Assembly: GCA_007449985.2 (NCBI GenBank)
Contig: VIIQ02000582.1
Coordinates: 124,001 to 188,000, forward strand
Source of the DNA: Desmodesmus armatus
Taxonomy: Eukaryota; Chlorophyta; Chlorophyceae; Sphaeropleales; Scenedesmaceae
Reading direction: 5' to 3'
Length of the DNA stretch: 64,000 bases
Part shown: positions 46,568-60,321 of the stretch, in pieces
How the letters are laid out: each line of letters starts with the position of its first letter
Position numbering within the stretch: the first letter of the stretch is position 1
The notes under the pieces: generated by a model
Database searches by the model: none
What the model was told of the DNA's origin: nothing
Seen by the model: only the letters and a program-made list of their open reading frames with translations
Position numbers and translations under genes: made by a program

Positions 46568-49500
46568 TCAGGCAGCCAAGTAGCCTGCTGCTGCCTTACT
46601 TGGCTTCAGATCCTTTGGCATCACATACAGCCCCTTCTTCTTCATCTTGTCCACCACCGACTTGAAGCTCACAGTCTTCCGCCTGCTAAACCACCGGCTC
46701 CAACCGCGCAGGATGACGTCCCGGATGCTCCTAAACCACTTTCCGCGCTGGGGTTTTGCGGTAACATCGAGCCCAGGCTTCTCCTCAAGCTTCACCATCT
46801 CGTCAGCATCGGGATCGTACACTTTTTCGGTGCCGTCGAGGCGCCGTACGTTGCCGTTGTTGGGGTTAACGGCCAGGTCGTCGAAGAACTTGGCCTCGAG
46901 CTTCACGTCCTGAAGCTCTGACACCAGCTCGTAGAAGGCCATTACCTGCATGCAGCATGCCCAGCATCAAATACGAAAATTTGCAGGCTCGGCATCAGGC
47001 AAAATGCTGACAATCTGGAGTTGTGAGACCCTTCAAACCCTACAATGAAGTTCTCCTGTGAAACGTTATCTGCCGCATCAGCAAGCCTGGGTGGGCAGGA
47101 TTCCAAGCTACTATTGCGCCAGATTGGAGCATCAGCATCATGCTTGAATAATCAAGTCGCTGACAGTTGTACATACCTGCTCCTGCTTGCGCTCAGGCCA
47201 CGCCCGCCCATCCAGCCGCGGCGCCAGCGAGTGGAACAGACGCCACGCATCCGACTTGTCCTTGTACCAAAACGTATAGAGCATCTCGATGAAGCCCTTA
47301 GCCGGCGGCAGGCGCTGCAGCGCCAGGCTGCTGCCGCTGCCGCCACTGCTGCCGCTGAGGTACTGGTCGTGCTGTGCTGTGCTGTCCTGCTCAGCCTCTA
47401 GCAGCACCTTGCGAGAGCTAGACTCGTGGATCTCTGAATGGCCCCAGTCCAGCAGCTTGAGGGTGAGGATCCCTTGCTGCAGTGCTGCGCTGGCTGCAGA
47501 CTCGTAGCCCTTGCTGCGCCAAGTGTTGGGGTCCTGCAGGAGGCGCTCGTAGGCTGAGGGGTCCAGCACGTGCTCCATGATGTTGCTGCAGGAACGGGAC
47601 AGCGCAGGACATGCAGCATTGCGGTCACCTAGTTCAACTACAGTGTAGAGCCACTTGAAGTTGCGCCATGCAGCCACACAACTCATTTGTGGTGGCGACA
47701 GCCAGACTGAGGTGCAGGACGCCAGAGGCGATGCCTCATCTGTACCGCACTACAGCTGTAAGGCAGCTTGAACGCTTAGCACCCCTTTTCAGACCGGGTT
47801 TCCCCAGCTGGATCAGAAGTCAACTTGGCTGTGACAGCCAAACAGCAGCGACTTGAACATCTCCTGGTGTCCTTCAGCGTTGGCACACCCCCGACTGATG
47901 CAGCCGCCTCAATGAAGGGGTGAAGAGACCCACCTGAGCAACTCACCTGACACGCAAGTCCCCATGCCTGAAGCCAACCAGATCCTCCGCCTTGTCAAGT
48001 GCAGTAACGACCTGCATGTCACAAGAGGGTCACGGTATGCGGCACAGGAAAGGTTCAACCTCAAGTCCGGGACTCCTGCGGCAGGTGGGACTGAGTTAGG
48101 CAGCTCTCGCACCAGCAGTACAGTAGTGCGTGCAGTGAACAGCCACTGCAACCTCCTGAGGTTTCGACATTGATTTGGGTTGTGAGACACCATGGCAAGG
48201 TGGTTCCTGAACCCTAGCTTGCACCTGCCAGTGTAACACAATGATGAGCAGCGGGTCCGTCCTAGATGCCACACAAGGCCGCATCATAGACACTTCAGAA
48301 GCATACTAGCCTTGAGATGCTAGGTCCTTCAAAGGTCAGACCACGTTTATACTGCACCGCCTATGTTTTACCTGTGACAGGCTCGCCAGCAGGAAGTCAA
48401 TGTCACAGAAGCTGGGGTCCTCCTCCAGCCGCTTGTCCAGGCTCTTGCCATTCAGCCCCTCCAGCACAGCACCCCTGAACTCAAGCTCTTGCTTGCCGGA
48501 GTAAGACACAACAGCAGGGCCTGCGTGGTAGCATGGAACACACTCTGAAAACCAGCTTCTTCCGACTTTCTCTGACTCCTATCTGACTGTTCCCGACCAA
48601 ACCCTGAACCCTAAACCCTCGACCTGCACAGGCGTAAAGAACGTGATGGTGAGCATGATGAGCATGCCATGCAGGCAGCCTCCGGCTGCAGCTGCTGTCT
48701 GCGACTGCCCCTCTTGTCGACCCTCAACAGTGACGCTGTCATGTGCTTAGCCATCACCATCATCTGATGCATCGAATGTCATGTTGGCAGGACTTGCTTC
48801 ATAGCAGGCTAGCCTCAAGGGGTGAATGTCTTCTGCATTCAAAAGCCATGATGGCGCACATGGCGTACCCCCCCGCAGCAATGCTGCATGCAAGGCCGGC
48901 CCTGTAGCCTGGTACGGTTGTAGCCTACCGACCTGTCTGCAGCAGTATGCCGAGTGCTGGGTCCTGTCTGGCAGCAGCATTGAGGCGCCTCCCCAGCATC
49001 CACTCGCGCTGGAAGGCCTGGCGCAACCCAGGCAACTTCTTGGCCCACTTCAGCACCTGAACACACCATGCACACACCGATTCAGTCACATGCATGGCCA
49101 GCCTGGCTTCACTCCGATCCCTGAGTCACTCGGGCAGCATGTCATAGCAGGCTGCTACGACATGCTTCAGTGTGTTGCCGTTGTCTGCTGCAAGTAGCGC
49201 TGCGACACCGCAGTGTGCTTCCTGAAAAGCCAAGGGCGATGGCTTTTTAACTCCTGCCACAATTTTGGCAGGTCCGACCTGAGTCACCCTGTGGCGAGAA
49301 CTCATCAGGCACGCCCTGGTGATAGACCCACCTGCGTGTCCTGCGCTGTGCCTTTCTGCGCTGGCTGTAGCTTGTACACATCTGCTGTGGAGCCGCTACC
49401 GACGTGCTTCTCGATTATATACTCCGATGACAGGGACATGTCCTCCTCGGCCTGGAATGACTCATCCACCTGCGGCGAATGAACACAAGCAACAAACAGG

Positions 49501-50557
49501 CAGCAGGTGCAAGCACTTGAAACAACAGAGACGACTCCAGCCTGGTCAAGTTGAAGTGGTACCGGATACCTAGTAGGCCACTGCTACATAAAGTGCATGT
49601 TGGGAAGCCCACTGGGTGGCACCCTAGCTGCCATGACCTTGTGCTCGCTGTCTTATTGCGAGCTTGAAGGGCTCTCCGTGGGCTTCGATGCGGACATGCT
49701 GTCACAGCAGTGCTGCAGTCTTAGGCCACATTGGGTTGGTGCTGCTAGCCCCAAAGCTTTGAGTGCGGCCGCGGCAGCACTGCTGTTGGCCCATGGCAGT
49801 GCTGCAGCATGTTGCAGTCTGAGATCTCAGGGGGGGGCACCTTGCAAAGGCTGTCCACTATCAGCTGGCCACTGCTGTGTTTGTCACGTATGGTACACAA
49901 CACAACACAGCGCTGCGTTGCGTTAGCGCACAACGACCACCACTGGCAGGTCCAGCAATCAGAGATGCACTGTGTCAGTGCCCACTGGCAACTTGCCTCA
50001 CCTCAATGCATTCCCCTGGAGCATAGGATGTCTTCTGGTCCCGGCTGCTCGTTGGGGCCTCAACAACTTTGTCTGGGAGTGATGCAGTAACAGGCGGTGT
50101 AGGTGCAGGGGCAGCATCAGCAGTGCAGCTGATCAGCAGCAGGCCGGCTGAAGCTTTCAAGCAGTCCTGGGTATGGTGGGCAAAGAGCCACCACAGATGA
50201 AGTGATGCCTGCTCAGCAGTCTCAACGGCAAAGTATTCAGCTGACACCGGCTGCTGGGTTTGCTTGCCCCTACTGTAGCTGCAGTAGCTGCAGATGGACT
50301 CCAGGGCCTTTGAGGCCCTGCACATGGTGCTGCTTACCTGGTGCAAACTTGGTGTGAACTCCCCCCTTTGCCTTCCTGAACCTTACTGCCGCAGCCCTGC
50401 AGTTTCTGTTGCTGTTGATGCACACAGCAGCCGAAGACAGCTGTGATCCAGGCCCCAGCAAAGCAGCCCTACCGTCCGCTTGCTGCATCAAGGCAAAAGC
50501 CATCAAAGGCGGACAGAACGCAGGCGTGCAAAACGTTGAGATGTCTGCGATTCTCAA
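46568..50557 (-). CDS. Divergent protein kinase-like protein
   Basis: Exons with consistent phase: about 50346-50002, 49469-49332, 49056-48933, 48520-48372, 48011-47947, 47585-47177 and 46945-46568. A further upstream coding block (about 50557-50339) probably supplies the N-terminus, but its junction phase does not close, so the start is open. Kinase landmarks in order: glycine-loop-like VGSGSTADVYKL, catalytic Lys in VLKWAKK, a helix-C Glu in FQREW, catalytic loop RHGDLRVSN (split across an intron) and DWG in LLDWGHSEIHE where most kinases have DFG. The C-terminal half (FYELVSELQDVKLEAKFF and a basic region ending KSVVDKMKKKGLYVMPKDL) is not one I recognise. Substrate and location are unknown; the Ala/Arg-rich N-terminal block might be a transit peptide. 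Confidence 0.68.
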
Positions 50558-52120
50558 TCACATTCGGCGAAACAACCTGCATACCTGAGAAAGGAGTATG
50601 AGGCGTTTATCTCTGCTCCGAGGAAATGCGTCATCAATGACGCACAGTGCGGCAACCGTTAAGACCGTCAGAAAGGTCGCACTCTTCTTCGTACAAGATA
50701 ATTTAACCCATTGCACATACACTCAACATAGTTGTGGGCCGCGACAGCCTTAGGCGTTATAAGCGCCTGACATCGGTGGCTCCCCCGACAGTGCTGGTGC
50801 AAGCTTTAGTGCAAGTCACTTGTGCTTCAAGCATCATATTCGACACCCCCAACAGCAGCCTGTGAATCTGATTGCCCGCTATCAAGTGTCAGCTCACCCA
50901 CAACCCTCGCTGTACACATCGTCCAAGCTGTATTTCGCCACTTGCTACTTGCTCAGCTGTCAGAGCGAATAGCAGCGTAGCCTTGGATTATCAAAGCTTG
51001 CATCTGGGGTGACAAGTATTGATCTGTGGCTGCTCCGCGTTTTAGATGTGCCAGCAGCTACCTGCATCACAGTCCGCTTTGATGGTGTCCACACTGTCGA
51101 TATGCCTTACGAGTTGCCACCGACAGCCAACGCAGAAAGTAATGAGAAGCAGGAGCGCAGTGACAACCCACCAGCACACTGTGCACGCCCGCCTGCTTTC
51201 CAACGTACTCAGACAGCAGACGGGTGCAAAGAACACAGCAAGCCGCACATAAATGCCAACAAACAAGGGAGATATGATGCCAAATGGTCAAGCAGATGCC
51301 GACCAGCATTTTGTAATGATGCATGCTGTCAGATCCACACAATGCGACGCCCACATCTCACAGGGGTACAGGTACTCTTACAAGAGCAGAGCAGTGTGGT
51401 ACCAGCAGGGCGCTGGCCTTGCTGCATGCATTGATGATCACACCAGTCCCACCAAGCCATTGCACACGCACATGACAACACAGGGTAGTCTGCTGCTGAC
51501 AGGATCACAACCACCAAACAAACATTGCAAGACATGACCACCAATCCTGCAGCAGCTGCTTGTGGGCACAGCTGCAAAGGTCCCAACCGGACAAACAGTG
51601 ACACTGGTAGCAGGCGAATCCAAACTGCAATGCAAGTGAGGTGCGGCCGATACTACCTTGAAAGTACACAGGGCACCGAATGAATGACTTGCAGGAGCTT
51701 TCGGCCCTGCGGCCCATATTCAAATACACCAGATCAGGATGCTGCAAGGCACAACATGGCTGCGCAGGTGCCTGACAGGACCAGAAGCGATTAATTGCGA
51801 TTTGGGCACAGCCCCAAGTGATACAAACAAGCCAGACCATGTGTGCAGGTCTTCCCCCTTTCGTGATACGCCGCACTCTTGACTGACCGCCCACCCTGGC
51901 AACAAGCTCCCACAAACCCACAGGTGCAGGCTATGCAGCCTGTAACTTTGCATCAGCTGAGCCGCTTCACTCCCACAAGGCTGATAACCAGCCAACAGGC
52001 CATACCAAATATCATCTTCCTCGCGACTCACGCCCCACTCACACACTCAGCACACGCCACTGCAACCAACCATCAACATGACTTCAAGGGCGCTCAATAA
52101 CCACGCAGACCTGCGGACGT
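50558..52120. other. Intergenic; no supported gene
   Basis: Lies between the kinase 5' region and the ADHE stop, both on the minus strand. Open frames of up to 141 codons overlap on both strands without recognisable content. The kinase promoter and the ADHE 3' UTR should be here. Confidence 0.5.
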
Positions 52121-55100
52121 TCAGCGGGCGCCCAGGCCAGCGGGGAAGTGAGGCTTCTCCAGGCGGCTCTTGAGGCAGGAGGAGGCCGGGGAGTCGAACG
52201 ACAGGCTGGTGAGGGGCAGGATGGGCTTTTGCCAAGCATCCTCAAACATCTTGCGCAGGTCCTTGACCAGCGGGTAGCGAGGGTTGGCGCCTGTGCACTG
52301 GTCGTCAAAGGCCTGGTAAGACATGTCCAGAGCTGCAAAGAGAGGAGACAACGAAAGAGACGCAGCAAGGTGCAAGTCAGCACTGGCCATTACTTGACTG
52401 CGGCAATTGGCAACTGGCTGACAGGTGGCATGCCAACCTCGCACGATGCATCAAGCTGGCGCTGAGCAACACACTTGACCGAACAGACATGCAAGACTAA
52501 CACCCTATATATGCCACTCACTGGTGCTCATGTAGAACCACTCAGACTCTGGGGTCTTGCCCACCACGTCCTTGATGGTGGGTGGGCAGCCCACCTCAGC
52601 CTTGAGCTTCTCAATAGCTTCGATCAGCTTGATCACCTACAGCAGCCAACCAGCCAGCACACATTCAGAAACCAATAGCAAACATTCAGAAACCAAGGAT
52701 GCCAGAGTTACAGGATGCCAGCAGGTATGTGGGGTGGCTGTAACCTGCAATGCTTGTAACTTGCAAGCAGCAACAGACCACCTAGGAAAGTGGTGGTATG
52801 AGCGCTGTAAGCTGCACAGCCACCAATGCAGCAGCCCCTCCCTCACCTTCTCATCCTTGGTCTTGCCACCCAGGCCCAGGGCATCAGCCACCTCGCCATA
52901 GCGCTCCAGCGCCTTGGGCACAGCGTACTGAGGGAAGCAGGTCTGCTTGAAAGGAGCATCTGCAATCACGTGAACAAGAGGCACTCCATGTTGAGGATAA
53001 TATCAGAGTCAAACTCCATGTTGAGGATGATATCAGAGTCAAAAGACATTTTTGCGCAGGGCTGCACTAGCTGCTCCGCATGATAGCATCAACCTGGCCT
53101 GAGTGCCTGGCACGAAACCAAAAGCTGGCCTGCTAAGCTGGCAGCCTTCAACATCCGACCCAGCAAAGTCCTCACCAGTGGCGTTGTATCGGATGACGTG
53201 GCTGATCAGCAGCGCATTGGCCAGGCCGTGAGGCACGTGGTGGGTGCCTCCCAGCTTGTGCGCCATGGAGTGGCACACACCCAGGAAGGCATTGGCGAAG
53301 GCCATGCCTGTGGGCAGCAAAATAAACTCTCTTGTTCAAAATTGTGCCACCTCCCTAAAAGGCATTCATCAGACCAGTAATACACGCAACACAAGCCAAC
53401 AAGCCAACTTTGCATACAGAACCCTGGCGCCATCCAATGGTGTGCAACAGTGACATGCATGGTGGCCGCTGCGCAACACACCTGCAATGGTGGCAGCGTT
53501 GTGCATCTTCTCGCGGGCCACAGGGTCCTCAGCACCATTGTGGTAGGAGCGGGGCAGGAACTCAAAGATCATCTTGATGGCCTGCAGCGACATACCTGCA
53601 GCAGCACCAACACAGCAGAAACAGCACCTTTAAAACTTGCCATAGATAACAGATGGACAGGACTACAGCCAATCAAAAGAAGCCTCAGCAGCAGCGTAGT
53701 ACGAGAAGACACTCAAGACCCTGAAAACAACAATGTTGCTGAGCGCCTTACACCAGAACCACTGTCCCACGAAGCAACGCTGCTTACCCTTGGTGTAGTC
53801 AGTCGAGCACACGCTGACATAGCTCTCCAGGGCGTGCACCAGGGCATCCAGACCACCGAAGGCAGTCAGGCTCTTGGGCATGCCGTCCACCAGGTTGGCA
53901 TCACAGATGGCCATGTTGGGTGTCTGCGATGCAACAAACAAGCACACACAGCGGCCTCACGCAACGTCCAACATGCATGGGGCGAACTCTTGCGAATGCC
54001 GTGCAGAGGACAAAAAGTGAAAAGAAAATGCTGCGTGGAGGTACAGCCCGTCTTGACTGCGGAGCCATGTCAGCGCTCACCAGGGCATAGTCTGCCAGGG
54101 GGTACTTGATGCCAGTGGCCTGGTCGGTCACCACAGCGAAGGGTGTCACCTCAGAGCCGGTACCAGATGTGGTGGGGATGGCCACAAACTGAGCCAGCTT
54201 GCCCAGAGGGGGGATGGCATTGATACGCTTACGGATGTCCTGCAGCAACGAACGCAGCAAAAACGCAACAAGGCACAATGTTGTGTAACACGACAGCCTT
54301 GCATGAGGTGCGCTGACCGCAAGCGGCCAATAAAAAGCCGATGCTGAAAGACTGATGCCCAGCAAGCAAAAACGATACGCCCGGTGCTGAACACAAACAG
54401 GACCCCAGTATTGCAAAAAAGGGCAACTCTGTCTAAGCTCACCATGAAGCGTGCAGCCACCTCCTCGAACTTGATGTCGGGTTGCTCATACATCAGCCAC
54501 ATCAGCTTGGCAGCATCCATGGGGCTGCCACCACCAATGGCAATGATGACATCAGGCTTGAAGCCGCGCAGCTCCATCATGGCCCTGCAGCATGGGGCAC
54601 CCCAGGTGTCAGATCACCTATAGCAGGCGCAACAACTGAAATGCCATGCACTGTTGTCAGCTGTGATGCTGTGTTGGTTGCATGACATTTCTGCCATGGA
54701 AATGCGTGCCATAGCACTGCCATGGGAATGTGTGCCATAGCACGAAACAGCACATGCTATGTCACTTGTTGACGTTCCAGAAGTAGGCGACATGGTTATG
54801 CACGTCAATGTATGCACACTGAGCATGTCACCTTGCAGGGGGCGTTCTGCAAGCAGAAATGCTTCATCCTCACCTCTCCACCATGGCCAGCGTCGGGTCG
54901 GGCTCCACGTTGGTGAAGGTCTTGCACTGGATGCCCAGGGGCAGCAGCTTGTTCACGATCTGGGTGGTCATGCCCATCTCAAACAGGGGAGGGTCGGTCA
55001 CGATGAAGGCGCGCTTGCTGCAAGCAGACAGAATGGGTGCAGCGGCAGCAAGCAGGTCAGACATCGGGTGCAGCGGCAGCAAGCAGGCGACATGAGGACA

Positions 55101-58100
55101 GCACAACACCGGCAGATGCCCACATCCGTAGTGCACGCAGGCAGACAACTCATCAACAACAACACCAGTGACCGGTCAATAAGGCCACTGTTTCGGCATC
55201 AGTAATGCAACACACCATCCCTTCAGCTCTGCCAGGCCCAGGTCCAGGCTGCCACGCTTGAAGTAGATCTTGGGAGGTGCCTTGAACCACAGCATGTTCT
55301 CCTGGCGCATGGCCACTGCAGCATCGCAACAACGTGGCATGGTGAGTTGTCAGTGACGCCAACTGCCTGAATGCATACCTGGCTGCCTCTGCACCGACGG
55401 TGCGGTTTGCCAACTGGGCCCCCTGGTGTGTCAACACAATGGTTAAATGCATCACGCCTGGTGCATTACAGCGGCTGCTGCCAAAGATGCAGCCAGTCAT
55501 TGACCAGGTCTGTCACTTCCAGCAAGGCAGGGGTCGCACACACACCTGTCTTGATGTTGATCAGGTGCTGGGGGCCGACGTTGGCGCTGACACTGGTGCT
55601 ACCCCAAGAACCGCAACCCAGGGTCAGGGAGGGGTCCAGGTGGAAGTTGTACAGGTCACCAATAGCACTGCAACAGACGACATGATACAACACAAGGTCA
55701 GATACTTTGCGCGACAACACCACTGATAAACCCACAAAGCAGGCTTCACAACAAGCCCCAGGCAGGCTTCACAACAAGCCCCAGGCCTTGCACAAGCAGC
55801 GTCACCCCAGTTCCAGCAAGACGCATAAGACTCCTGTGAGTCTACACACCACATCTGCAAAAGGCACTTCACCATCTGTGCTCATACAAGGGGTCAGCTG
55901 ACACCGCAATGAGCCAAGCCGCGCACTTACCCCTGACTGGCGGGGCTGTTGATCAGGATGCGCACAGTCTCCATGGCCGACCTGAACTCCTTGATGTGCT
56001 GCTTGTTGGTGGGGCGGGTGTACAGGCAGGAGGTGTGGCCGTGGCCGCCAAACTCCACCAGTGTCCTGGCCTTGTCCACGGCGTCTGTCCAGTCCGCTGC
56101 CTTGTACAGGCCTGCAGCAGGACGAGCACAATGTCTGTCAGTTGAATGCACCCACGCATGTTTGCCCACTGAAAGCACCCACACATGTTTGTCCACCAAA
56201 GGCGCCCACACATGTTGGGCGTCGGACTTCTTACCAGAGACAGTACCACCTATGGTGTTTCAGGTCACAACATGCAGTAAATGCTCAAAATAACGTTGCT
56301 GACAGCAGCCCTCGCCTCTTTCAGCGCTGAGAGCACACGATGCAGCAGAAGCGCAGCCCACTCACCCAGCACAGGGCACAGCTTCTCAAAGGACATGGGC
56401 TCATGCCTGCCAATGTCAGTGGCCTCGCCGATCAGCACCTTGGTGTTGACTGGCACCTCGAAGCCAAACAGGCGGGCCAGGGCAGTGGCCTTCTGCCCCA
56501 CAACATCTGCACACACACAGCAGCACACAGAGCAAGGTGATCAGCCAAGCCGTGACAGTCCAAATGCCAGGCCAACTCAGCCAAACTGCTATTGTAAGCC
56601 CCTTGCATTAATCAGCGCACATTTGCGCAGCCAAACTGCTACTGTGAGTTCCTGGCAAGACGCAGCGCATACTTGTGCTGCACAACGTACTGGACTGCGC
56701 GAAGGGCCGCGTCACCACAGACCACATCCATGCCTACCTGCATTGAGGCGACCATCCTTGATGATGGTGTTGCCGGCCTTCTTGCACTCCTCGGGGCTCA
56801 TGATGTAGCCACCACGCAGCTTCAGCTCTTCCTTCACCTCATCGTAGACCTGTGCCACACAAGCATCACACGTCCCATACGCATGATGGCACCGACTGGC
56901 ATGGCATCTATTAGGACCAAGAGCAGTGCTATGCTGCGCATCGGCATGCTTCATGCAGACGGAGTATGCTTGGTAAAAACATCCCCGATGCTTGGTTAAA
57001 GTGCAGCATGCAGAGCTGCAAGCCCCGTGTGGCATGACATATTGCACAGCATGCAGAAGCAGACACCAGGCAATACTCACCGCCTCGTGTGCGACAATGT
57101 TCTGCTCACTGGCGCAGATGACACCATTGTCAAAGGTCTTGGAGATGAGGATGGAGGAGACAGCCATGGCGATGTCGGCAGTCTCATCAATCACAGCAGG
57201 CGTGTTACCAGCACCCACACCGATGGAAGGGTGACCAGACTCGTAAGCAGCCTTCACCATGCCGGGACCACCTGGAGACAACAAAGTCAACAGTGCAGGA
57301 TGCTGACATGCTCAACAGAGTATGTGCCAGGATTGCACTCAGCGCAAAGTGTGCCTGCATGCCCAACTCGTGCTTGTGCTCCCTGTTACGGCAACTGTCA
57401 CAACACCGTGCAGGCAGCAGACCCACCTGTTGCCAGGATTAGGTTGATCTTGGGGTCCTTCATCAGGGCTGTGGCCAGCACCAGGCTGGGCTTGTCAATC
57501 CACTGGATCAGGCCTAGGGGTGCACCAGCACGCTCTGCTGCCTCACGCACGATGGAGGCTGCTGCAATGCTGCACTTTGCTGCACGGACGTGAGGGGACA
57601 GCACGATGGCATTCCTGTAGGACGCAGCAGAAAGACAGATAGCAGCACGACAGACACAAATTGTGTGATCACCCCAACACACTGCCAGCACTTGTCTGAT
57701 GCACACACTTGCTGCGCACTGCGGAGCCCGGCACAGCCGATAAATTGCGGCCATGTTGGTCTGCTCACGTCTCATGCAGCAGCCGTCACCATGTAGGTCA
57801 TCCCCATTACTGATGCTGATCATTCCTGTTACTGGCCCCTGCCACTGCCGCCACAGCGCACCTTGTCTTGAGCGCCAGCAGGCACTTGAAGATCACAGTG
57901 GATGTTGGGTTTGTGGTGGGCACGATACCGGCGATGATGCCGATGGGCTCTGCAATCTTCTGAATGCCGTCCTGCAAACCAAAAAACAGCGCACTCCACT
58001 GCTCAGCACATGCAAAGACCCATAGTCATTATAAGCCGCCAATAAGTGCTGCCAGTGCCCAAGCAATCGCGCCTTGCAGGCAGAGACAGATATCTGTGCT

Positions 58101-59216
58101 GTTGCAAAACACCACCAACTTCACTGGGCCGTGTGCTGACCTGGGGGTTGTCCTCAATGATGTCACAGGTCTTCAAGTCCTTGTACTTGTTGTAGATGTA
58201 CTCACTGGCAAAATGGTTCTTGATCACCTGCGGAACAAGAACGACAAGCAGAGTCAGCATCCACTTGCCAACGTTCAGCAGTGTGGCAACTGCTGTGCAA
58301 TGCCTGCAAGTGCTGCGTAGCGAGGACTGTATGCATGCAGCACAGGCATAAGTTGGGTCATGGTGTGGCACTCGACTGCAACAACATGACAAACAGCACA
58401 CCCACCTTGTCCTCCATCAGCCCCATGCGCGACTCCTCAACGGCCTGCGGCGTAGGGCGGCAGTCAGCACACATGCGTCAGCAGGCTGGCACAACTACTG
58501 CATCTGATGGCCAAACATGTGCACAGTTCGCAGTTGATAGCCGACAGATCACTGGCCCACGCGTGTTCAAAGATGCCACTTGCTACGGCAGACTTGACAG
58601 CCCATGCAGGTCAGCAACCCTGCCTGGGCAAGCTTTGACCGAGCGGCAGTCACCCCTCACCTGCACAGCAAGGTCAATACGAGCTGCACTTGCAGCTGAA
58701 GCTGCAGCCTTGAAGATGACATCAACCTGCTCCTGTGTGAACGTGCTGTACAAGTCCTGGGCCCTCGAAGCCTGCACAGCAGCACGAGCAGATCAGCTTC
58801 ACCCGTGACCAGAAGGCAAGTCATGGCACGGCCGCTCTTGATTGGTGCATCACGACGGTGCTAAGTGACACGTCTGTGATAGCTGGTCAAGAGAAAGGGG
58901 TCACACAGCCGGCCACAGCCCGTACCTCATCAATAAGTGCACGCAGCTGCTGCAAATCAGCGAGGGCATCCTGCTGCTGGGCTGCGGGCTTGGGGGCTTC
59001 CACTACTACTGCAGGAGCATCCTTGGGTGCCCCGTTTGTCTCTGGCTTGGCTGGTTGGGCTGGCTTGGAAGGGGCGGGACTGTCGCCCTGCTTGACAAAC
59101 TCTGCTGTGACACGTGCCACACGACACCGGGCTGGCCTCACGACACCAACTGGTGTCCGCCTGGGGGCTGTGCGCAGGCCTGTGGACTGCTTCGTGAGCT
59201 GGGATGTGAGCTGCAT
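52121..59216 (-). CDS. ADHE: Bifunctional acetaldehyde/alcohol dehydrogenase, organelle-targeted
   Basis: Twenty-one exons join in phase to 979 residues: 59216-58926, 58771-58661, 58444-58406, 58227-58141, 57971-57862, 57614-57427, 57271-57081, 56849-56738, 56506-56366, 56111-55931, 55667-55546, 55315-55216, 55017-54874, 54584-54443, 54239-54081, 53923-53788, 53595-53482, 53307-53176, 52959-52847, 52636-52522 and 52332-52121. An Arg/Thr/Ala-rich N-terminus (first 45 or so residues) looks like a chloroplast or mitochondrial transit peptide, then a Pro/Ala/Lys linker. The CoA-acylating aldehyde dehydrogenase half has PTTNPTSTVIFK and catalytic Cys near 327 (NGVICASEQ). The iron-alcohol dehydrogenase half has the GGGSPMDAAK dinucleotide loop (about 624) and metal ligands matching Asp732, His736, His802 and His816. 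It reduces acetyl-CoA to ethanol with NADH in anoxia. Copies of its promoter and first codons lie at 61.8-63.0 kb. Confidence 0.95.
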
Positions 59217-60271
59217 CTTTTGTGTTTGGGTAGTTAGTCTGGTGTCTCTATCTTTCGGAACGCTTTGTTCTTCAACTTTTCACCTCAAGAGTGTTGCTAC
59301 TGACGCTTAACGAGGGCCGCTGGCGTCCAGCAGCTTAAGTAGGACTAGGGTCTCGGAACAATGTTCCTCTCAGACCCCAGTTGGTTTTTGTCCCGGCGTA
59401 ACGCCACCACAGCACTGCTGAGCAGCTGATCAGGTTCATCCAACATTTGGACTCAACTTGCATTTATGTAGGGGCCATACGGGGGGCCAGGAGGTCTCTC
59501 TAGGGCTTGCACCAGCCCACCAGATCTGTCTCATCAGCATCTAGAACAGCTGCTACGGCATGAAGTTTGCAAACATGCCAGTCCATCGGGCCTATACAGC
59601 AGGTCCATACAGACAAGGCTGATGTGCACAACCCTGGTCAGTGCAGGCACTGCTCATTGTTGCTGCAAGCATATGCTGGTAGGGATGCCAGCGTAAGTAC
59701 ATTATGCGCCACTTGTTCAGCTGTGCTGGCCGAAATATGCACCACCGCGCACCATTAGAGCGCTGTCAGCGTGCACCAAGCAAGCAGCGTGTGCAAGATG
59801 GCGAGGCTGATTACACTGTGGCAGCGGGCGGCAGTGCCCATATGCTTCAGGACTGAAGATGCATGCGCCTGACACTGCCTGTGGCAACACATAGGATCAT
59901 GTGATGTGACACAGGATCAACTCAGCTTCTGGCTACTCTTGAAAGGGGGCAGCAGCCAGCCTGATACATAGCAGCACCCAGGCCAAAGCCAGACAATGCC
60001 CAGTTAGCAGCAGACAACCGCCAGGTCCTAGCATGCCAAAACAAATCCAACTGCGCACTCGACGCACCAACAACCACAACTGTTGCATTCCAGGCAGCCA
60101 GCAAGCAGCAAGCGGACCTTGTGGCCCTGACTGCGCCATAAGCTGCAGCATGGCAATCAGGACGCAAGACATGCAGCCCTTGCATTTCTCAGGGACGGTA
60201 AACTGCTACCCCCAGTGCAACGGCGGACACCTCGCCGCAAAGGCAAAGCACAGCTTAGAAGTACAGTAATT
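59083..60271. repeat. Segmental duplication, copy A (ADHE promoter and 5' end)
   Basis: 1,189 bp that recur at 61783-62971 with no difference noticed (offset exactly 2,700). It spans the first 45 codons of ADHE (59216-59083), the whole ADHE upstream region, and ends 50 bp before the SEC6 stop. No gene other than the ADHE 5' end is visible inside. Confidence 0.92.
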
Positions 60272-60321
60272 GAGTGGTGCGCAACCTCTCCTGCTGATGC
60301 AACAGCTGAAAGTGCCCCATG

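Noticed and set aside
48747..48980. 77-codon minus-strand frame within the kinase locus
   Set aside because: Lies inside an intron: the flanking exons 49056-48933 and 48520-48372 join in phase and skip it.
59082..59310. Plus-strand open frame antisense to ADHE exon 1, repeated at 61.8-62.0 kb
   Set aside because: It is the reverse-frame shadow of the ADHE N-terminal exon and its duplicate; no independent evidence.
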